Origin: an uncultured Pirellulaceae bacterium
GTDB lineage: Bacteria; Planctomycetota; Planctomycetia; Pirellulales; Pirellulaceae
Direction of reading: 5' to 3'
DNA: 11,465 nt
Assembly (NCBI GenBank): GCA_934255105.1
Contig: CAKQNH010000067.1
Span: forward strand, 1 to 11,465
Shown here one piece after another: positions 5,667 to 11,465 of the stretch (position 1 is its first letter; each line of letters begins with the position of its first letter). A program made the position numbers and the translations under genes. The notes below the pieces were generated by a model. It was not told the DNA's origin, ran no database searches, and saw only the letters and a list, made by a program, of their open reading frames with translations.

Positions 5667-6779
5667 ATGCGATCGCTCCCCACCTTAATCGCTGTAGCCA
5701 TGCTAATGCTACAGCCCTGCAACTTTCTCGCTGCGCAATCGACCTGCCCTCCTGGCGTCATCTGCCCGCTGAATCAATCCCCTGCTCCCGTCGCTGCGGT
5801 CCAAGCTGACACGCCCCACGTGCGTTGCATTGCCGGCAACTCGTGTGGCTCTGGCACCATCTGCGGCACAGATGGCGATGGCAGCTACATCGTGACCAAC
5901 GCCCACGTCACCGGCACGCAGCTCGGCCGCACGGTCAGCATTGACTGCGTCGTCGACGGTCAAACCAAACGCACTAGCGGCCGTACCGTGATGACGGGCT
6001 ACAGCGACAGCCGCATGGTCGACTTCTCCATCATCTTCGTACCGGAGCTGACCAGCAAACGTTATATGCCCATGCTGAAGACGGAGCCCGACCATCTTCC
6101 GTTCGCCACCACGGGCAGTCCGCGTTGCATTTGGCCGCAAGTCCAAAAGCCATTCGGCGATGCACGCAACTACGGCGATGGCTTAATCACTGGCATGCCC
6201 AACGCCATTGGCGGGCAATCCGGCAGCGCGATCTATAACAACATCGGCCAGCAAATCGCTCTGTTGACCTGGAGCATGAATGGCCGATGCGCTGGGCAAA
6301 AGACCAGCAAACTGTGGCAGGTAGCCACATCGCGCAACGTCCAGGTAGCCGATGCGCGGCCTGCTGGGCTGCGGGAACTCGGCGAACCATGCAGCAGCCG
6401 GCCTGAGACCCGCGAAGGCGTCTTTGGCCAATGCGAACTATTCGAAACCGCCATCGGCGATCGCCCTGTGACCGCCAACATGATCTCCAATGTGGTTGGG
6501 GCCTCCATGGATGAAATGCCCATCTGGGTTGTGCCCCAGCCAGAGCCCGATCCAATTCCCGACTGCCCTCCATGCCCACCGCAGCCCGACTGTCCCGATT
6601 GTCCTGACGTCGACCCAAACTGCGTAACGCTCGACGCGACAGAGAAAGCGTTGATCGATGCCATCCGAGCTCAGAAGGAAACCGGCCTGCGCGATGGTGA
6701 GAAATCGATCGACTGGGCAAGGCTGATCCCTCTGTTGCTTCAGCTATTCCAGTTATTCCAAGAAGGTCGCGCCGGCTAG
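5667..6779 (+). CDS. Secreted trypsin-like serine protease
   Basis: A 370-aa protein with a signal peptide (MRSLPTLIAVAMLMLQPCNF, cleavage probably after LAA at 21-23), so it is exported. A trypsin-fold protease domain spans about 50-220. It has SGTICGTDGDGSYIVTNAHV with catalytic His80, RMVDFSIIFV with Asp119, and NAIGGQSGSAIYN with Ser185. All three triad residues are present in the right order and local context, so it should be active. The domain is rich in cysteines (54, 60, 66, 94, 154), which fits disulfides outside the cytoplasm. A Cys/Pro/Asp-rich linker (about 293-320, repeats of CPPCP and CPDCP) joins a C-terminal helical segment ending LIPLLLQLFQLFQEG, which may be amphipathic and membrane-binding. 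ATG 5667 follows GGAAAG. It sits between a packaging accessory gene and the terminase, which is unusual: a host-surface or lysis role is possible, or it may be a cargo gene. Confidence 0.85.
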   Translation: MRSLPTLIAVAMLMLQPCNFLAAQSTCPPGVICPLNQSPAPVAAVQADTPHVRCIAGNSCGSGTICGTDGDGSYIVTNAHVTGTQLGRTVSIDCVVDGQTKRTSGRTVMTGYSDSRMVDFSIIFVPELTSKRYMPMLKTEPDHLPFATTGSPRCIWPQVQKPFGDARNYGDGLITGMPNAIGGQSGSAIYNNIGQQIALLTWSMNGRCAGQKTSKLWQVATSRNVQVADARPAGLRELGEPCSSRPETREGVFGQCELFETAIGDRPVTANMISNVVGASMDEMPIWVVPQPEPDPIPDCPPCPPQPDCPDCPDVDPNCVTLDATEKALIDAIRAQKETGLRDGEKSIDWARLIPLLLQLFQLFQEGRAG

Positions 6780-6837
6780 GCCTGCGTTCCCATACTTGTT
6801 ACGCAACATAACGATCCCCGCACAGTAGGTCGCCACG

Positions 6838-9090
6838 ATGCCGCGCAAAGTCGCTGGAGCGGCTGGCGACTCACGTGCCAAGGCCAAGCCTAAGACCCAG
6901 AGCAAAACCAAACCAAAACCTAGGGCGGAACCAAAAGCTCCGCCAAAGGCCAAGACAAAGAAAAAGGCTCCTGCCCGGCCTAAGGCTAAGCCCGCGACTC
7001 AGCCCGCGCCTGAGGATCCTCCCAAGCCCGATCCGCACGCCCAATACGCGAAGAAGAAAACTCGCGAGCGCGATCGACAGGCGAAACAAGCCCGCGAAGG
7101 CAACGACATTGCCGCCGGCTTCCCCACCTGTACCGATCCGGTCAAGCGGAAGCGGATCTCTAAATCCCTCGAGGCATTCTGTCTGGAGTGCATGCCCAAC
7201 AAGTTCGGCAAGTCATTTTCTGCCGACCACAAAAAAGCCATCGCCAAGATGGAACGCGCCATCCTACACGGTGGCAACTTCGCTTTGGCCATGCCACGTG
7301 GATCCGGAAAAACCACGCTTGCGATCGCGGCCGTACTGTGGGCCATTCTGAACGGGCACAAACGCTACCTGGCCGTCATTGGAGCTGACAAGAAAGCCGC
7401 CGCGAAACTACTAGCCGGGATCAAAGTCGCCCTCGAAACCACCGACGCCTTGCTCGACCTGTACCCCGAGGCGGTCTATCCGATCCGCTGCCTAGAGCGC
7501 ATCCCCAACCGCTGCAAAGGCCAGAACTACAACGGCGATGCTACCTACATCGAATGGACCAGCGAGAAGATTGTCTTCGCCTCCATTCCCAACGCCCCCT
7601 CCATCTCCGGAGCGGCCGTCGAAGTCTGCGGCATCATGGGTGGCGTCCGCGGCCTGCAGCACACCACACCTGCAGGAGAAACGCTCCGCCCTGACATCTT
7701 TATCGTGGACGATCCCCAGACCAACCGCTCCGCCCGATCCGCCACGATGATCGAAGAGCGACTGGAGACTATCACGGGCACACTCCCAGGGCTCGCTGGG
7801 CCCGGTGAAGAGATCAGCGGCTTTTGCCTCTGCACCGTCATTGAGGAAGATGACGTTGCCGACCAGCTCCTGGACCCTGAGAAATATCCCGATTGGCAGG
7901 GAGAACGCTTCCAGCTCGTCTACGCCTGGGCCACGCGAGAGGATCTGTGGGAGGAATACGGCGAGCTCTATCGCGAGGGGATGGCCACCGGCAAGGGGCT
8001 TGAACTCGCTAATGCGTTCTATCTCAAGAATCGCAAAGCCATGGACGCCGGCGCGAAGGTCGCCTGGGAAGAGCGATTCACCAAGCGCGAGATCTCCGCC
8101 ATTCAGCACGCCTACAACCTGCTGTTGAAGCTCAAAGACGCCTTCTGGAAAGAGTGTCAGAACCAGCCCAAGAGCGACGACGAGACCGAGGATCTGCTCA
8201 CCGTCGACGCGATTGCTGCCAAGGTCTCCGGCTTCGGCCGTGGTTGCATTCCACCCACCGCCAACCTGCTCACCGCCTTCATCGACGTGCATGACAAGCT
8301 GCTCTACTGGCTTGTCCTCGCCACCGACACGCGGACCTTTACCTGCCACGTCATCGACTACGGAGCGTGGCCCGAGCAGCGCACCGCCTACTTCAACATG
8401 AGCGGCGTATCCAAGACGCTGGCCAAGGTTTACCCCAAGGCCGGCAGGGAAGGGCGGACGCGCAAGGGGCTCTTCGATTTAACGAATCACATAGCCACCC
8501 GCCGATATACCATGCCCGACGGGACAACTGAGCTCCCGGTGAAACTGATCGGACTCGACGCTGCCTGGGAAACTCGCGTCGTACAGAACGTGGCCCTTGA
8601 ATCGCCGCACTCCTCGCGTCTGCTCCCCCGCTTCGGCCGCGGGATCAACGCCGAAGATGCACCCTTCGAGGCTTGGAAGCCGAAGCCCGGTGAACGTCGC
8701 GGCATTGGCTGGAAGATTCGCCCGGCCGAGGGTGGCGGCCGCTACGCGCTGATCGACACCAACTACTGGAAGAACTTTACTCACTCACGCCTGGCCATGG
8801 CCGGTGGCGACCCTGGATCGTTAGAGCTCTTCCGGCCGCTCAGGAACAGTCGATCGACCCACCGCATGTTTGCCGAGCACTGCCGCGCCGAGCGTCGCGT
8901 GGAGAGCAAAACCAACGAGCGCAGTTTGCAGGTCTGGAAAGAGAAAACCAACAAGCCAGACAACCACTTATTTGACTGTCTCGTAGGAGCCATCTGCATG
9001 GCCGGCGTCGACGGCGCAGCCCTGACAGAGCACCAGACCACCCGCCGTCCCCGGCGCAAAGCCCGACGCAAAACCTCGATTAAGACCTAA
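6838..9090 (+). CDS. Phage terminase large subunit, GpA type
   Basis: A 750-aa packaging motor and nuclease. Residues 1-95 are a disordered Lys/Pro/Ala tail with many KPK and PKAK units. The ATPase domain has Walker A MPRGSGKTT (152-160, Lys158) and Walker B DIFIVDD (286-292). The C-terminal RNase H-like nuclease domain has its three acidic positions at FIDVHDKLLYW (Asp483), LIGLDAAW (Asp574) and NHLFDCLVGA (Asp713). The closing N-H-L-F-D-C motif is typical of lambda GpA-type enzymes. Core length and motif order fit an intact enzyme. The tail (and a second basic patch at the C-terminus, RRPRRKARRK) is unusual and would bind DNA or RNA non-specifically. ATG 6838 has only a weak ribosome-binding site (TAGGT). 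It translocates phage DNA into the head through the portal encoded downstream. Confidence 0.93.
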   Translation: MPRKVAGAAGDSRAKAKPKTQSKTKPKPRAEPKAPPKAKTKKKAPARPKAKPATQPAPEDPPKPDPHAQYAKKKTRERDRQAKQAREGNDIAAGFPTCTDPVKRKRISKSLEAFCLECMPNKFGKSFSADHKKAIAKMERAILHGGNFALAMPRGSGKTTLAIAAVLWAILNGHKRYLAVIGADKKAAAKLLAGIKVALETTDALLDLYPEAVYPIRCLERIPNRCKGQNYNGDATYIEWTSEKIVFASIPNAPSISGAAVEVCGIMGGVRGLQHTTPAGETLRPDIFIVDDPQTNRSARSATMIEERLETITGTLPGLAGPGEEISGFCLCTVIEEDDVADQLLDPEKYPDWQGERFQLVYAWATREDLWEEYGELYREGMATGKGLELANAFYLKNRKAMDAGAKVAWEERFTKREISAIQHAYNLLLKLKDAFWKECQNQPKSDDETEDLLTVDAIAAKVSGFGRGCIPPTANLLTAFIDVHDKLLYWLVLATDTRTFTCHVIDYGAWPEQRTAYFNMSGVSKTLAKVYPKAGREGRTRKGLFDLTNHIATRRYTMPDGTTELPVKLIGLDAAWETRVVQNVALESPHSSRLLPRFGRGINAEDAPFEAWKPKPGERRGIGWKIRPAEGGGRYALIDTNYWKNFTHSRLAMAGGDPGSLELFRPLRNSRSTHRMFAEHCRAERRVESKTNERSLQVWKEKTNKPDNHLFDCLVGAICMAGVDGAALTEHQTTRRPRRKARRKTSIKT

Positions 9091-9148
9091 TGTGGCTCGA
9101 CGCTCCGCGTCGGTATTCCCCTCCAACACCGTTGCAAGGACGCGCACC

Positions 9149-9493
9149 ATGCCCAAGAAAAAGCCCGCTCGCCCCTCCAAGCCCGCCGCCCGTCCGCAGG
9201 CCTCACCATCCAAGCCTCCCGCCGCCCCCTCAAATCGGAAATCCAAACCCGCCTTCAAAACCGTTGTGCGTCCAGGCCGTTGTCTCTGCGGATCCACTCG
9301 GCGCACCGGCTACACCTCCATCGTCACACGCGAGCTCAACGGCGCCATTGATGGCCATCCCTACACGCACATCGTGTGGAAGCGTACCCGCTGCAGCGAC
9401 TGTGGCCAGACTCGCGTCGATCTCTTTCACGAGAACCGGCCCAAGGAAAGTTCCAAATCCAAGCCCAAATCGAAAGGCACCCGCAAACGATGA
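9149..9493 (+). CDS. Small basic protein with zinc ribbon
   Basis: A 114-aa protein starting at ATG 9149 with AAGGA at about 9136-9140; the longer frame from 9092 lacks a site. Residues 1-40 are a Lys/Pro/Ala/Ser tail. The folded core (about 44-93) has CLCG and, after a strand pair (TSIVTRELNG and HIVWKRTR), CSDCG, four cysteines that fit a zinc ribbon. The end is basic again (SKSKPKSKGTRKR). The last bases overlap the next ATG as ATGA. Its place after the terminase suggests a packaging accessory or nucleic-acid-binding protein; no named family is recognised. Confidence 0.75.
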   Translation: MPKKKPARPSKPAARPQASPSKPPAAPSNRKSKPAFKTVVRPGRCLCGSTRRTGYTSIVTRELNGAIDGHPYTHIVWKRTRCSDCGQTRVDLFHENRPKESSKSKPKSKGTRKR

Positions 9494-9735
9494 AATCGGA
9501 TTGCGAAAAGGTCGAATTGGCTCAAGCATTCGTTTGGACCTGCCCAGAGTGTGGCACGGACCACTTCGAACGCTCAATACTGGTAGAGCTCAGCCCCGAA
9601 GAAATGCAAGAGCTTCGGGACGATCATAATGTGGAAGTTTGGCAACAGGGGCAATTCGTCACTCGCCCCAACACCGTCACTTGCCCAGACTGCAACCGGA
9701 ACTACGCCACCGCCTCTTTAGAATCCGACGACTAA
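9490..9735 (+). CDS. Small acidic zinc-ribbon protein
   Basis: An 81-aa protein whose ATG overlaps the previous stop (ATGA, 9490-9493), so the two are translationally coupled. It has CPECG near residues 18-22 and CPDCN near 65-69, a zinc ribbon with a long insert that contains LSPEEMQELRDDHNVEVW. Overall it is acidic and ends in ESDD, in contrast to its basic neighbour; the two could form a charge-matched pair. The function is unknown. Confidence 0.75.
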   Translation: MKSDCEKVELAQAFVWTCPECGTDHFERSILVELSPEEMQELRDDHNVEVWQQGQFVTRPNTVTCPDCNRNYATASLESDD

Positions 9736-9738
9736 ACC

Positions 9739-10080
9739 TCAATCCACGAATTCTTTCGCCAGTGTCCCTTTGAGCAGATGCGTCAGCAGCTCGAATGTCA
9801 CTGACTTCGTCGTCTCAGCTACCTTCCGCAGCGTTTTCTTCCACACCACATCGTCGCGGGCGGCATCGGCAAAATCATGTCCTTGCCACGTCATGCGGTT
9901 GAAGATCACACCGCCGCGCATCGGCGTGATGCAAATCAGGCCGGCTTCATCCATCAACCGCATGTGGTATTCCAGCACATCCGTATCCAATTCCAGATCG
10001 ATGTCATCCGAATCGCAACCTGGCTCAGCCTCTTCCAAATACAGGATTAGCTTACGAATCACCTGCATATCTCGCTTCAT
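9739..10080 (-). CDS. DUF2513 family protein
   Basis: A 113-aa protein read on the minus strand, ending three bases from the stop of the converging zinc-ribbon gene. It has the family signature from end to end: MKRDMQVIRKLILYLEE at the start, VLEYHMRLMDEAGLI in the middle, then MTWQGHDFADAARDDVVWKKT and a closing SVTFELLTHLLKGTL. DUF2513 proteins are about this length, resemble winged-helix proteins, and occur mostly in prophages and other mobile elements; their role is not established. ATG 10080 is preceded by GGAAG. A 19-bp dyad lies upstream, between this gene and the divergent gpW-like gene, so the protein may control itself or the structural genes. Confidence 0.9.
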   Translation of the reverse strand: MKRDMQVIRKLILYLEEAEPGCDSDDIDLELDTDVLEYHMRLMDEAGLICITPMRGGVIFNRMTWQGHDFADAARDDVVWKKTLRKVAETTKSVTFELLTHLLKGTLAKEFVD

Positions 10081-10121
10081 AACGCTTCCATCGCTTGAGT
10101 ATGGGATCTAATTCCCCTGCA

Positions 10122-10140
10122 ATGTTCGCAATACGAACAT
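10122..10140. promoter_or_regulatory. 19-bp perfect dyad in divergent intergenic region
   Basis: ATGTTCG (10122-10128), the spacer CAATA, then CGAACAT (10134-10140) form a perfect inverted repeat. It lies 42 bases upstream of the DUF2513 start on the minus strand and 44 bases upstream of the gpW-like ATG, close to the midpoint of the divergent gap. Position and symmetry fit an operator for a dimeric regulator. The halves GTTCG/CGAAC recall LexA boxes of other phyla, but their order is inverted compared with the Gram-positive box (CGAAC...GTTCG). Confidence 0.55.
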
Positions 10141-10183
10141 CTGTTGTCTAGACCGCTGGCGCTCCGGACGAACTATCTGGGGC

Positions 10184-10384
10184 ATGGACACCCCCGAAGT
10201 AATCCGCCAACGCATCACCGAAGTCGATGCCATCTTGCGCACTGGTGCAACGTCCGTCGACATTGACGGGCTGAAGGTCACCTACAACTTCGAGGAACTC
10301 CGGCGCGAGCGCAAAGAGCTCGCCAAGCTGCTCCCAGGCAGCAATGTCCGCCGTGCCGTCGCCTACGCCAATCGACTCGGGTAA
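10184..10384 (+). CDS. gpW-like phage head-tail joining protein
   Basis: A 66-aa protein, close to the 68 residues of lambda gpW. It has the same plan: an N-terminal helix (TPEVIRQRITEVDAILRTG), a short strand pair carrying SVDIDGLKVTYN, and a second charged helix (FEELRRERKELAKLL). The SVxIDGxxVTY turn flanked by two helices is the recognisable part. gpW plugs the portal after DNA packaging and provides the surface for tail joining. Its position directly before the portal gene (two bases apart) matches lambda's W-B order. ATG 10184 has no strong ribosome-binding site. Confidence 0.8.
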   Translation: MDTPEVIRQRITEVDAILRTGATSVDIDGLKVTYNFEELRRERKELAKLLPGSNVRRAVAYANRLG

Positions 10385-10386
10385 CC

Positions 10387-11465
10387 ATGGACTACGGAAC
10401 GTTCCAGCTCGATGTCGGCCCCACCCCGACTCCCACCACTCGCAGCCAGCCTGCGGTCGGTCCCACGGCCGCTGCTGGCTCTCTTCAGCCAACCGCATTC
10501 TCCGGCGATGTCTACGACGCCATCAAACCCGCTGGCAAACGTCGCCAGCCCAGCTCCGTCATCATCCGCGAAGATGCCCACCTACGCGGTCAAAAACGCA
10601 ACCAGATGCAGGCCAATGCGGCCGACCTGAAGCGGAACTTTGCCATTGCCGCCTGGATGGTTCGCCGCCACCTCGACTACGTCGCTCGATTCAGCTACCA
10701 ACCCAACACTGGCGATCGCGGGCTAGACAAAGAGCTCAAGCTCCTGATGGAGATCCAGAGCCGCCCTGCCAACATGGATCGCGGTGGCCGTCTGACGCGT
10801 GAAAAGCTCTTCCGCTTGGCAGAAGCCCGCCGAGTCCTTGACGGTGACTTTGGCCTGATGCGTCTGCGCAATGGCCAAGTCCAGACCATCAAATCCGATC
10901 TCATCAAAGATCCTCCGGCCGAGAAGCGACGCGAAGGGGAGGAGTGGGAGAGCGGAGTCCGCATTGATGCGGCCGGCCGTCAGAACGCCTACGCCATCCA
11001 TCGTCGCACGCCCGGCGGCCGTGGCACCGAATATCAACGCTCGATCGACGCTCCTAACTTCCACCTCTACGGGTTCTTCGACGATGGCCCAGCGGACCAA
11101 GTGCGCGGCATTAGTCCCATCACTGCCGCGATCGCCGATTGTCGCGACGTCTACGAAGCCATCGACTACGCCAAGGTGAAGATCAAAATCGCCCAGCTCA
11201 TGGGCGTTAAATTCACTCGCAAGGATTCCTCTGGCGATCTCGCATCCGCCATGCCTGGCACGCAGGACCCCAACGAAGACTGCGACCAGGACGAACCAGA
11301 ACCACAGCAGATTGACTGGTCCCACGGCGTCACCACATTTGACCTCGACGAAGGGGAAGATGTCGAGATCGTCGAAAGCAACACGCCGTCGACTGAGTTC
11401 CAGAATTTCATTCGCGTCGTCATCATGGTCATGCTCAAAGCGCTGGACCTGCCCTATTCGTTCTT
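10387..11465 (+). CDS. Phage portal protein, lambda gpB type (partial)
   Basis: The frame opens at ATG 10387 and is still open at the window edge, giving 359 residues of what is usually a protein of about 500. The first 50 residues are Pro/Thr/Ala-rich. The portal core then has LRGQKRNQMQANAADLKRN (compare the RARDLxRNN helix of gpB), GFFDDGPADQVRGISPITAA, a helix ending AIDYAKVKIKIAQLMGV, and the downstream PSTEFQNFIRVVIMVMLKALDLPY. DQxRGxSPL and PSxEFxxFxxxxLxxxAxxLGLPY are typical of the lambda-type portal family. Portals form the dodecameric ring at one capsid vertex through which the terminase pumps DNA. An acidic insertion around residues 290-315 (NEDCDQDEPEPQQ) is unusual. Confidence 0.9.
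   Translation, partial: MDYGTFQLDVGPTPTPTTRSQPAVGPTAAAGSLQPTAFSGDVYDAIKPAGKRRQPSSVIIREDAHLRGQKRNQMQANAADLKRNFAIAAWMVRRHLDYVARFSYQPNTGDRGLDKELKLLMEIQSRPANMDRGGRLTREKLFRLAEARRVLDGDFGLMRLRNGQVQTIKSDLIKDPPAEKRREGEEWESGVRIDAAGRQNAYAIHRRTPGGRGTEYQRSIDAPNFHLYGFFDDGPADQVRGISPITAAIADCRDVYEAIDYAKVKIKIAQLMGVKFTRKDSSGDLASAMPGTQDPNEDCDQDEPEPQQIDWSHGVTTFDLDEGEDVEIVESNTPSTEFQNFIRVVIMVMLKALDLPYSF

Noticed and set aside
7492..8349. Long 285-codon open frame on the minus strand inside the terminase gene
   Set aside because: The terminase has full motifs on the plus strand. The antisense frame is Gly/Asp/Val-rich, as expected for a shadow of a GC-rich gene.
8501..8507. Third GCCGATA, as a promoter
   Set aside because: It lies inside the terminase coding region with no upstream partner at the right spacing.
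10723..11325. 200-codon minus-strand frame opposite the portal gene
   Set aside because: It is a shadow of the portal frame, which has clear family motifs and continues to the window edge.

Overview
The window looks like part of a GC-rich bacterial chromosome carrying an integrated or relic tailed phage. A planctomycete of the Pirellulaceae/Rhodopirellula kind is my best guess. That guess is an inference from composition, mostly weak ribosome-binding sites, the style of the 12-bp tandem repeat and the style of the proteins. No rRNA, tRNA or integrase is present to confirm it.

Left part (1-3309): a 12-bp tandem repeat (at least ten units) and a long but doubtful open frame precede a tight plus-strand gene string. 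In order, the string holds a DUF559/Vsr-like PD-(D/E)xK nuclease, a small protein ending in a perfect sliding-clamp-binding pentapeptide (QLSLF), an unknown 87-aa protein, a zinc-ribbon protein with two membrane helices, a short SPFH/band-7 protein, and a 31-aa hydrophobic peptide with a good Shine-Dalgarno. The 31-aa gene sits inside a set of long inverted repeats. A strong rho-independent terminator (3270-3309) closes the string. The make-up (nuclease, clamp-binding motif, several small membrane proteins) resembles an accessory or defence operon that I do not recognise.

Middle (3314-5202): a minus-strand protein with a likely C-terminal winged helix is followed by about 350 bases with no convincing gene. 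Next comes a FliA/SigB-type alternative sigma factor. GCCGATA(A), which matches the -10 element of sigma-28 promoters, occurs in the gap just before the sigma gene and again in the gap just after it. A self-activated switch driving the downstream phage genes is a reasonable hypothesis.

Right part (5203-11465): a lambda-type DNA packaging and head-joining module. It holds a basic small protein, a secreted trypsin-like protease, a GpA-type large terminase with a long Lys/Pro/Ala tail, two small zinc-ribbon proteins overlapping by ATGA, a DUF2513 gene on the opposite strand, a gpW-like head-tail joining protein and a gpB-type portal protein that runs off the window. The order terminase-W-portal is that of lambda (A-W-B), with extra genes inserted. 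A 19-bp perfect dyad lies in the divergent gap between DUF2513 and gpW.
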